Positions 8,470 to 15,944 of a stretch of DNA of 20,366 nt are shown piece after piece. Location: positions 1 to 20,366 of the IMG/VR virus record IMGVR_UViG_3300044859_002846. One strand, written 5' to 3'. The position numbers and the translations under genes were made by a program. How positions within the stretch are numbered: the first letter of the stretch is position 1; each line of letters opens with the position of its first letter. This stretch comes from a virus. The notes beneath the pieces are model-generated. The model was not told where the DNA came from. It made no database searches and worked only from the letters and a program-made list of their open reading frames with translations.

Positions 8470-8497
8470 ATTATAGCAGAGAGATATTTTTTTTCAA
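8470..8497 (-). promoter_or_regulatory. Promoter of the sulfotransferase-glycosyltransferase operon
   Basis: On the minus strand there is TTGAAA (8497-8492), a 16-nt spacer and TATAAT (8475-8470), the latter preceded by TGC as an extended -10. The -35 begins just inside the 3' end of the giant repeat gene (stop codon at 8501-8499). The leader would be about 12 nt before the ATG at 8451. This is one of the two best promoters in the window. Confidence 0.7.
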
Positions 8498-8498
8498 A

Positions 8499-11400
8499 TT
8501 ATGCAAGTTCAATATCAGTTAAATTATAATTAGATATTGGTAATGTCAATGCTTGAGTAGTCCATGTAGCACCATCAGTTGATACATATATGCCTAGGTT
8601 TTCATTTACTGTTGAGGTATTTATGTCTCCTGATCCTGAAATTGCTGTCCATAGGTTGTTGCCATAGGCTACTGAAAATATATCATTTACAAAGTTTAAG
8701 GTTTTGGTAGTCCAGGTTACTCCATCGGTTGAAGTTCTTAGGGCTCCAAAATTGCCACCTGCTACCCAAATACTGTTTCCGTAGGCTATTGATCGTATAG
8801 TTCCACTTCCAAAGTTTGAAGTTTGTGTGGTCCAGGTTGTGCCATCTGTTGAGGTACGGAGTGTGCCTGAAATTCCACCTGCTATCCAGAGGTTATTTCC
8901 GTAGGCTACTGATATTATACGTGTAGTTCCAAAGTTAGAGGTGCGTGTAGTCCAGGTTATGGCATCGGTTGAGGTGCGCAATTGGCCTCCATCCCCACCT
9001 GCTATCCAAAGGCTGTTGCCGTAGGCTGCTGACCATATAGTGGTATTTCCAAAGTTAGAGGTTTGGGTAGTCCAGGTAGTGCCGTCTGTTGAGGTACGGA
9101 GTTGTCCTGTATAGCCAGTTGCTACCCAAAGGCTGTTGCCGTAGGCTACTCTTTGTATTTGTGTATTTCCAAAGTTAGAGGTGCGTGTGGTCCAGGTTGT
9201 TCCATCCGTTGAGGTACGTAACTGGCCTGTATTTCCACCTGCTATCCAAAGATTGTTTCCGTAGTCTACTGAGTTTATCTGTGTATTACCAAAGTTAGAG
9301 GTGCGTGTGGTCCAGGTTGTTCCGTTTGTTGATGTACGGACTTGTCCTGAACCACCACCTGCTACCCACAGGTTATTGCCGTAGGCTACTGATGTTATAA
9401 AAGTATTGCCAAAGTTGGAGGTTTGTGTTACCCATCTATTTGGTGTTTTTCCATCTACATATATTGAATAAGTGTTATTATAAGAATTTACTTTTTCTAC
9501 CCAACCCAAAACTCCTGTTCTAGTTGAGGCATATGTAGAATTTGATGTATTAAATGTATAAAATATTCCTTGATCTGATGCTAATATATCTGTGTTTATT
9601 GATGTAATAATTGGTGATATTGATGGGGTGTAGGAAATTCGTAGTTGTCCTGCCTCACCACCTATTGCCCATAGGTTGTTGCCGTAGGCTACTGAGTTTA
9701 TAACGGTACTTCCAAAGTTAGAGGTTTGGGTAGTCCAGGTTATGGCATCTATTGAGGTACGTAACTGGCCTGCATCTCCAACTATTGCCCAAAGGTTGTT
9801 AGCGTAGGCTACTGAGTTTATAGTTGTAGCACCAAAGTTAGAGGTGCGGGTGGTCCAAGTTATTGCATCAGTTGAGGTGCGGAGATTGCCTGCCTCACCA
9901 CCTGCTACCCAGAGGTTGTTGCCGTAGATTATTTTGTTTATAAGTGAAGCACCAAAGTTTGAGGTTTGGGTGGTCCACGTTATAGCGTCTGTTGAGGTGC
10001 GGAGTTGTCCTGAATATCCACCTGCTATCCAAAGGCTATTACTATAGACTGCTGTGCGTATACCTGAAGTTCCAAAGTTTGAGGTTTGGGTGGTCCATGT
10101 TATTGTATCTGTTGAGGTACGGAGTTGTCCTGAACCACCAACTGCTACCCAGAGGTTATTTCCGTAGGCTATTTCGTTTATAAGTGAAGCACCAAAGTTT
10201 GAGGTTCTGGTAGTCCATGTTATTGCATCTGTTGAGGTGCGTAGTTGGCCATTAGCCCCTCCTATTACCCAAAGGTTGTTGTTATGGGCTAATGCAAATA
10301 TACTGTCAACAGCAGAAAAGTTAGAGGTTTGGGTAGTCCATGTTATTGCATCTGTTGAGGTGCGTAGTGTGCTAAAGATTCCACTTGCTACCCACAGGTT
10401 ATTGCCGTAGGCTATGTCTCTTATAGCAAGGTTTCCAGAAATATTTGAAGTTTGAGTAGTCCATTGCAAATTTTGAATGGTATATGAAATTAAATTATTA
10501 CTAGTAACAAAATTATTATCTGCTATTAATCCAAATGCTGTATTTCCAAATGCAGATATTGACTTTATATTGTTGAATAATGGTGTTACGGTTGAGGTGC
10601 GGACTTGGCCTGCACTACCGCCTGCTACCCAAAGGCTGTTGCCGTAGGCTACTGATTGTATACGTGTATTTCCAAAGTTAGAGGTTTGGGTATCCCAGGT
10701 TGTGCCATCTGTTGAGGTACGGAGTGTGCCTGTGTAGCCAACTGCTATCCATAGGCTGTTGGCGTAGGCTATTGACTCTATGCGTGTAGTTCCAAAGTTG
10801 GAGGTGCGTGTGGCCCAGGTTATGGCATCTGTTGAGGTACGAATTCGGCCATATACTCCACCTGCTACCCAAAGGTTGTTGCCATAGGCTACTGAGAATA
10901 TAGTTGTTCCAAAGTTGGAGGTGCGGGTGGCCCAGGTTATGGCATCTGTTGAGGTACGTATTTGGCTTCCAGTACCACCTGCTACCCACAGGTTATTGCC
11001 GTAGGCTATTGCATATATATTTGAGGTTCCAAAGTTGGAGGTTTGGGTGGTCCAAGTTGTGCCATCGGTTGAGGTGCGGATTTGTCCTGTATAGCCGCCT
11101 GCTACCCAAAGGCTGTTGCCGTAGGCTATTGATTGTATCTCTGTATTACCAAAGTTAGAGGTGCGGGTGGTCCAGGTTATGGCATCTGTTGAGGTGCGGA
11201 GTTGTCCTGTATTACCACCTGCTATCCATAGGCTGTTGGCGTAGGCTACTGATTGTATAAAAGAGGTTCCAAAGTTTGAGGTACGAGTGGTCCAGGTTAT
11301 GGCATCTGTTGAGGTACGGAGTGTGCCTGAACTACCACCTACTACCCACAGGTTATTGCCGTAGGCTACTGATGTTATAAAAAAGTTTCCAAAGTTAGAG

Positions 11401-13664
11401 GTGCGGGTGGTCCAAAAAATTCCTGCCTGATACAAACTTCTATATTGATTATATTGATCTGTATTTCTATCAGAATATAAAAGAGATCCATTTATATTTG
11501 ATATTGCTTTATAGCGTTCTGTTGTTGCTATGCCGCTTGATTTTACGTTGGTATCTACAGAAGCAATAGCATTTAAAATACTAATAGTAGTCCATGATAT
11601 TCTATCAGTAGACACTCTTGTATTTGTTCCTGTTGAAGATGCTACTGTTGATATATTTGGATTATATAATAAGATTGAGGTACGGAGTTGGCCTGACTCT
11701 CCACCTGCTACCCAAAGGCCGTTTCCATAGGCTACTGATGTTATACTTGAAGTTCCAAAGTTGGAGGTTTGCGTAGTCCAAGTTATTGCATCTGTTGAGG
11801 TGCGGAGTTGGCCTGTATTTCCACCTGCTATCCAAAGATTGTTTCCGTAGTCTACTGAGTTTATCTGTGTATTACCAAAGTTAGAGGTGCGTGTGGTCCA
11901 GGTCGTACCATCCGTTGAGGTACGTAACTGGCCTGTATCCCCACCTATTGTCCATAGGTTGTTGCCATAGGATATTGCTCTTATGGCTGTACTTCCAAAG
12001 TTTGAGGTACGGGTAGTCCAGGTTATGGCATCTGTTGAGGTACGAAGTGTTCCTGTATAGCCGCCTGCTATCCAAAGATTGTTTCCGTAGTTTAACCTTA
12101 GTATATCCGTATTACCAAAGTTTGAAGTTTGGGTAGTCCAGGTGGTGCCGTCTGTTGATGTTCGTAGTTGTCCTCTATTTCCACCTGCTACCCAGAGGCT
12201 GTTTCCATAGGCTATTGAGTGTATAAAAGAGGTTCCAAAGTTGGAGGTACGAGTGGTCCAGGTTGTGCCATCTGTTGAGGTGCGTAGTGTTCCTGCATTA
12301 CCACCTGCTATCCAAAGGTTATTGCCGTAGGCTATTGAGTATATACGTGTACTTCCAAAGTTGGAGGTGCGGGTATCCCAGGTTGTGCCATCTGTTGAAA
12401 TTTGTATTTGTCCAGTATCTCCACCTGCTATCCATAGGCTGTTGCCGTAGGCTACTGAGCGTATTGTTGTGCTTCCAAAGTTAGAGGTTTGTGTATTCCA
12501 ACTAGATATTGCATTATTATTTTCAGCAATTTGCACATTATTTATATTACTTGATCCAAATCCAGCATCTATTGTTGTCCATGATATGGAGTCGGTAGAA
12601 AATAAGAGTCTATTATTGTTCCCGCCGACAATATAATTATTTAAAGTAGGATTATATGAAATATCGTTTAAAGAATCATCTGCTGAAGTGCGGATTTGTC
12701 CTTGATTTCCACCTGCTACCCAGAGGCTGTTGCCATAGGCTACTGAGTATATATCTGAAGTTCCAAAGTTAGAGGTTTGGGTGGTCCAGGTTATGGTATC
12801 TGTTGAGGTGCGCAATTGGCCATATTGCCCACCTGCTACCCAAAGACTGTTGCCGTAGGCTACTGAGAATATACTTGTATTACCAAGGTTTGAGGTTCTG
12901 GTAGTCCAGGTTGTGCCATCTGTTGATGTGCGTAGTTGTCCTGAATTTCCACCTGCTATCCAAAGGTTATTGCCGTAGGCTATTGAGCCTATAGATGTAC
13001 CACCAAAGTTGGAGGTTTGGGTAGTCCAGGTTATGGCATCTGTTGAGGTGCGTAAGGTGCCTGTATTTCCACCTGCTATCCAAAGACTGTTGCCGTAGGC
13101 TATTGAGCGTATTGCTGAAGTTCCAAAGTTTGAGGTTTGAGTGGTCCAAGTTGTGCCATCTGTTGAGGTGCGCAATTGGCCATATTGCCCACCTGCTACC
13201 CAAAGGCTGTTGCCGTAGGCTACTGAAAATATATTTGTATTACCAAAGTTTGAGGTTTGAGTGGTCCAAGTTGTGCCATCTGTTGAGGTGCGCAATTGGC
13301 CTGTATAGCCGCCTGCTATCCATAGGCTGTTGCCGTAGGCTACTAATCGTATATCCGTATTTCCAAAGTTGGAGGTACGAGTGGTCCAGGTTATGGTATC
13401 GGTTGAGGTGCGAAGTGTGCCAGATTGCCCACCTGCTACCCAAAGGTTATTTCCATAGGCTACTGCTCTTATCTGTGTGTTTCCAAAGTTTGAGGTTTGT
13501 GTGGTCCAGAATGTGCCATTATTTGACGGTATATTAATATCAAAAGTTGTTAAATCTCCAGTAGATGATCTTAATGTTCCATCAGTTCCAGTAATAAAAA
13601 GTTTTTTTAAAAAGTTGAATGTTGATACAAATACAGCGCTAGCAGTAATTCCTAAGATTGGCAT
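8499..13664 (-). CDS. Giant tail-fibre protein with five tandem seven-bladed beta-propellers
   Basis: The product is about 1721 aa from the ATG at 13664, which shares a base with the upstream fibre stop (TAATG); a TTG at 13694 gives a less likely longer form. After a 52-residue N-terminus (MPILGITASAVFVSTF, then AT-rich sequence) come 35 repeats of about 40 residues. Consensus pieces in order are WTT[QR]TSNFG, three variable residues, I, two variable residues, [VI]AYGN[NS]LW[VI]AGG, two variable residues, G, and [QT][LI]RTSTD. The S-x-D-G-x-T-W-like end of each unit recalls the Asp-box (BNR) propeller blade. The repeats fall into five blocks of exactly seven, divided by linkers of 61, 87, 43 and 66 residues. 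There is no catalytic signature. A long multivalent adhesin, perhaps for glycans, is the likely role; the propeller fold is inferred from repeat length and number. The repeats are much richer in GC than the rest of the window. Confidence 0.85.
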   Translation of the reverse strand: MPILGITASAVFVSTFNFLKKLFITGTDGTLRSSTGDLTTFDINIPSNNGTFWTTQTSNFGNTQIRAVAYGNNLWVAGGQSGTLRTSTDTITWTTRTSNFGNTDIRLVAYGNSLWIAGGYTGQLRTSTDGTTWTTQTSNFGNTNIFSVAYGNSLWVAGGQYGQLRTSTDGTTWTTQTSNFGTSAIRSIAYGNSLWIAGGNTGTLRTSTDAITWTTQTSNFGGTSIGSIAYGNNLWIAGGNSGQLRTSTDGTTWTTRTSNLGNTSIFSVAYGNSLWVAGGQYGQLRTSTDTITWTTQTSNFGTSDIYSVAYGNSLWVAGGNQGQIRTSADDSLNDISYNPTLNNYIVGGNNNRLLFSTDSISWTTIDAGFGSSNINNVQIAENNNAISSWNTQTSNFGSTTIRSVAYGNSLWIAGGDTGQIQISTDGTTWDTRTSNFGSTRIYSIAYGNNLWIAGGNAGTLRTSTDGTTWTTRTSNFGTSFIHSIAYGNSLWVAGGNRGQLRTSTDGTTWTTQTSNFGNTDILRLNYGNNLWIAGGYTGTLRTSTDAITWTTRTSNFGSTAIRAISYGNNLWTIGGDTGQLRTSTDGTTWTTRTSNFGNTQINSVDYGNNLWIAGGNTGQLRTSTDAITWTTQTSNFGTSSITSVAYGNGLWVAGGESGQLRTSILLYNPNISTVASSTGTNTRVSTDRISWTTISILNAIASVDTNVKSSGIATTERYKAISNINGSLLYSDRNTDQYNQYRSLYQAGIFWTTRTSNFGNFFITSVAYGNNLWVVGGSSGTLRTSTDAITWTTRTSNFGTSFIQSVAYANSLWIAGGNTGQLRTSTDAITWTTRTSNFGNTEIQSIAYGNSLWVAGGYTGQIRTSTDGTTWTTQTSNFGTSNIYAIAYGNNLWVAGGTGSQIRTSTDAITWATRTSNFGTTIFSVAYGNNLWVAGGVYGRIRTSTDAITWATRTSNFGTTRIESIAYANSLWIAVGYTGTLRTSTDGTTWDTQTSNFGNTRIQSVAYGNSLWVAGGSAGQVRTSTVTPLFNNIKSISAFGNTAFGLIADNNFVTSNNLISYTIQNLQWTTQTSNISGNLAIRDIAYGNNLWVASGIFSTLRTSTDAITWTTQTSNFSAVDSIFALAHNNNLWVIGGANGQLRTSTDAITWTTRTSNFGASLINEIAYGNNLWVAVGGSGQLRTSTDTITWTTQTSNFGTSGIRTAVYSNSLWIAGGYSGQLRTSTDAITWTTQTSNFGASLINKIIYGNNLWVAGGEAGNLRTSTDAITWTTRTSNFGATTINSVAYANNLWAIVGDAGQLRTSIDAITWTTQTSNFGSTVINSVAYGNNLWAIGGEAGQLRISYTPSISPIITSINTDILASDQGIFYTFNTSNSTYASTRTGVLGWVEKVNSYNNTYSIYVDGKTPNRWVTQTSNFGNTFITSVAYGNNLWVAGGGSGQVRTSTNGTTWTTRTSNFGNTQINSVDYGNNLWIAGGNTGQLRTSTDGTTWTTRTSNFGNTQIQRVAYGNSLWVATGYTGQLRTSTDGTTWTTQTSNFGNTTIWSAAYGNSLWIAGGDGGQLRTSTDAITWTTRTSNFGTTRIISVAYGNNLWIAGGISGTLRTSTDGTTWTTQTSNFGSGTIRSIAYGNSIWVAGGNFGALRTSTDGVTWTTKTLNFVNDIFSVAYGNNLWTAISGSGDINTSTVNENLGIYVSTDGATWTTQALTLPISNYNLTDIELA
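8613..9434 (-). repeat. Propeller block 5 (seven 40-residue repeats)
   Basis: The block runs from a Trp codon (9434) to the end of an N-T-S codon triplet (8613): 274 residues, six units of 40 plus one of 34. The last unit is the most worn (WTTKTLNFV). A 37-residue low-complexity tail follows to the stop. Confidence 0.85.
9633..10463 (-). repeat. Propeller block 4 (seven repeats)
   Basis: The block is 277 residues; its first two units are 41 residues instead of 40 (TSNISGN and TSNFSAV variants). It starts at Trp and ends at R-I-S. The 66-residue linker at 9435-9632 separates it from block 5. Confidence 0.85.
10593..11414 (-). repeat. Propeller block 3 (seven repeats)
   Basis: The block is 274 residues. 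Its fifth unit is 39 residues long (one residue lost after SNFGTT) and two units start WAT rather than WTT. A 43-residue AT-rich linker (10464-10592) follows. Confidence 0.85.
11676..12500 (-). repeat. Propeller block 2 (seven repeats)
   Basis: The block is 275 residues and starts WNTQTSNFG. Its sixth unit is nearly identical in DNA to the second unit of block 5 (95 identical bases, 11809-11903 and 9223-9317). The longest linker, 87 residues (11415-11675), follows it. Confidence 0.85.
12684..13508 (-). repeat. Propeller block 1 (seven repeats)
   Basis: The block is 275 residues, six units of 40 plus one of 35. Units 3 and 6 share 47 identical bases (13159-13205 and 12799-12845), exactly 360 bp apart. 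The linker at 12501-12683 (61 residues) contains FSTDSISWTTI, an older-looking blade end. Confidence 0.85.
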
Positions 13665-15916
13665 TATGCGCTTAAATCCCCTACAGCCACCCAAGTATTT
13701 GCTGCTCTTTTAACAATTGTGGCGACAGACCATTGTCCTCTTAGTTTTAAACCAGGACTTCCATTTACTGTTGTAGTTGCTGGAGTTACCGCTGCAATTG
13801 TTATTTGTCCTGCTCCAGTTTGTAAAATATTTATTTGTGATCCTATTGCAAAATTTGCAGTAGCATCTGTTGGTATATTTAGTGTACCCGCAGTTGCTCC
13901 ATTACTTAACTCAAGCCATTTATCTTTATCTGCTAGAACTACTGTGTATGCATTTGTTGTAAATGTAGGTGTTGAAATAGTTAAAGTAGAAGAAGCAAAC
14001 TCAACTGCTTGTGACACCGAATTAAGAGTGCCCCCAACAAGAATTTTGTCATTAGTAGAATCCCAAGCAATTCTGCCATCTGTTGTAGAAGATGTAGTAG
14101 ATAGAGTAAGGAGTGGTGTATCAATTGTTGGACTTGTTAAAGTTTTATTTGTAAGGGTTTCAGATACATCTTTAAGAGCAGTTCCATTCATAGAGTATGA
14201 CTTACCAGAAGCAAGATTTATGTGTTCCGATGAAGTCCAAGAATCTGTAGAGTCAACCCAGTTAAAGGTTTTATCGGTTGTGCCTTTAAGTGTAATACCT
14301 CCGCCATCGGCAGTTATGTCTGTTGGAGTTTCTACATCTCCAAGAATAATATTTTTATCTTCAACAACTAGGTTAGTTGAGTTAATATTTGTAGTTGTAC
14401 CGTTTACGGTAAAGTTTCCAGATACCGTCAAAGAAGGAACTGTAAATTCTCCAGATGAAGATACATTAGCAAGGATTGTTCCGCTTGAGTTTTGCCATTC
14501 TTGCAGGTTAGCGGTTTGTGATGCTATGCCTCTAATAACTTGTCCAATATTTGTTGTAGCAGTTGTGGTAACTTCCATTTGTGCGCCGTAGTTAGTAGTA
14601 CCACCAGTACGCATTTTTCCAGTTGATGTTACAAAAGATACACCTGTAATAAAATCTGAAACAAATGCGCCATCTGATTGAATTCTTGCCAATAGTGTAC
14701 CAGCACTATCCTGCCATTGTTGAAGGTTGGCGGTTTGGGAGGTTGCACCACGAACAACTATCGGAGTAATTGCTGCCGTACCAGCAACAAAACTTCCAAC
14801 GGCAGACAAAGTAAATGTTCCACCTGTACCTGCTACATCTGTAAATCCTGAACCAAGAACCGTAAAGGTTGTTGATGTAACTGCTGTGACTGTCCAAGTT
14901 CCATTGTAAGTGCCACCACTTACTGATGCCACTGTAACTCGCTGACCTGCTTGCACAAGTGATGTGCCACCATAGGTAAAGACTGCAACTGTCGCAGATG
15001 TATATGCAGCCGATGTGATTGCCGTAGTAGTTGAACCATTGATGCTTGTGGTAGTCCCTGCGTATATTTGTCCAGCAGAATTAATTCCTGAAAGAACAGT
15101 TCCAGCACTACCCCTCCATTGTTGTAGGTCTGAAGTTTGAGTTGAAATACCTATTACTTGTAAAGATGGATAACTTCCTGCTGTTGATGTGACAGCAAAA
15201 TAGGCAGAATTATTTCCTGATTGAAATACTAGTTGGCTTCCTCCGCCACCTACATATCCCATTGAACCTGAAATACGTAAATTACCACTTGCCTGGATTG
15301 ATGCCAACGTTGTACCAGCATTATTCTGCCATTGTTGAAGGTCGTTTGATTGTGACGTTGCGCCTCTCACAACTATTCCAGTAGTAGTATTATTTATAGG
15401 AATTACTGATAATTGTGTTCCTGTTATTAAGGTTCCAAGATTTAGTGCGCCAGTATTTCTTAGGCTTGCCCTTACCGTTCCATCAAAATTGTGCCATTCT
15501 TGCAGGTTAGCGGTTTGAGATTCGGTGCCCTTTACAATTAAACCAATAGTTTCAGCATTAGCAGTAGTAATCTGTTGCACTCCACCAGTAAAAGTATTGG
15601 CGGTAGCAAGATAAGGAACACCAGTAATTGCTGAACCTGCTGGAATTGTTACTGTGCCAGTAAAAGTGGGGGAAGCAAGTGGGGCTTTAGCATCTATCTG
15701 AGTTTGAATTGCTGAAGTTACACCATCTACATAATTTAATTCTGTAGAAGTTGCTGTAAGATCAACGTTCTCGTTAATTTTTGGGGTAGTTAAAGTTTTA
15801 TTTGTAAGAGTTTGTGTATCCGATGTGGTAATAACTTGATTACCATTGACCGTAGCAGAGTTTCCTTCTACGATCAAACCATTCTTGACCCTAAAATCTT
15901 TATTTGTTGTAGTCAC
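13664..15916 (-). CDS. Modular phage tail fibre with LQ-W repeats
   Basis: This 750-aa protein starts at GTG 15916, with an AGGGAA element about 5 nt upstream. Residues 6-24 (KDFRVKNGLIVEGNSATVN) match the N-terminus of the 793-aa fibre and are probably the shared attachment segment. TLTNKTLT motifs occur near 36-43 and 587-594. Between 125 and 490 lie five copies of a module with SQTANLQ[EQ]WQ, then [SN].GT.LA.I...G, typical of phage fibres. A distinct segment at 292-372 (AGQRVTVASVSGGTYNGTW) is inserted in the third-to-fourth repeat interval. The C-terminus (655-750) has LADKDKWLEL, G.QINILQTGAGQITI and KLRGQWSVATIVKRAANTW, a common trimeric fibre ending. Its stop overlaps the start of the giant propeller gene as TAATG, so the two are probably made together and sit in the same tail structure. 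Confidence 0.85.
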   Translation of the reverse strand: MTTTNKDFRVKNGLIVEGNSATVNGNQVITTSDTQTLTNKTLTTPKINENVDLTATSTELNYVDGVTSAIQTQIDAKAPLASPTFTGTVTIPAGSAITGVPYLATANTFTGGVQQITTANAETIGLIVKGTESQTANLQEWHNFDGTVRASLRNTGALNLGTLITGTQLSVIPINNTTTGIVVRGATSQSNDLQQWQNNAGTTLASIQASGNLRISGSMGYVGGGGSQLVFQSGNNSAYFAVTSTAGSYPSLQVIGISTQTSDLQQWRGSAGTVLSGINSAGQIYAGTTTSINGSTTTAITSAAYTSATVAVFTYGGTSLVQAGQRVTVASVSGGTYNGTWTVTAVTSTTFTVLGSGFTDVAGTGGTFTLSAVGSFVAGTAAITPIVVRGATSQTANLQQWQDSAGTLLARIQSDGAFVSDFITGVSFVTSTGKMRTGGTTNYGAQMEVTTTATTNIGQVIRGIASQTANLQEWQNSSGTILANVSSSGEFTVPSLTVSGNFTVNGTTTNINSTNLVVEDKNIILGDVETPTDITADGGGITLKGTTDKTFNWVDSTDSWTSSEHINLASGKSYSMNGTALKDVSETLTNKTLTSPTIDTPLLTLSTTSSTTDGRIAWDSTNDKILVGGTLNSVSQAVEFASSTLTISTPTFTTNAYTVVLADKDKWLELSNGATAGTLNIPTDATANFAIGSQINILQTGAGQITIAAVTPATTTVNGSPGLKLRGQWSVATIVKRAANTWVAVGDLSA

Positions 15917-15944
15917 TGAAGTTCCCTATCCCCTCAGATACATA

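Noticed and set aside
8613-13508. Diversity-generating retroelement as the source of blade variation
   Set aside because: Some variable codons look like A-derived NNT sets, but there is no reverse transcriptase or template repeat here, and variation is spread over 35 units and not one 3' variable region. Repeat exchange explains it better.
8613-13508. CRISPR array or satellite DNA
   Set aside because: The 120-bp units are translated in one intact frame, are not separated by unique spacers and keep protein-level constraints.
13043-13537. Long open frames on the plus strand and other frames inside the repeat region (for example 13043-13537, 10678-10989, 9992-10183)
   Set aside because: The 120-bp period is a multiple of three, so any frame lacking a stop in one unit stays open through many units. 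Their products are Leu/Arg/Cys- or His/Trp-rich shadows with no ribosome-binding sites.
13719-14591. Plus-strand open frames opposite the two fibre genes (13719-14591, 16186-16941, 17494-17865)
   Set aside because: They are Val/Ser/Pro-rich antisense translations of the Thr-rich fibre modules, have no start signals, and lie opposite clearly supported genes.
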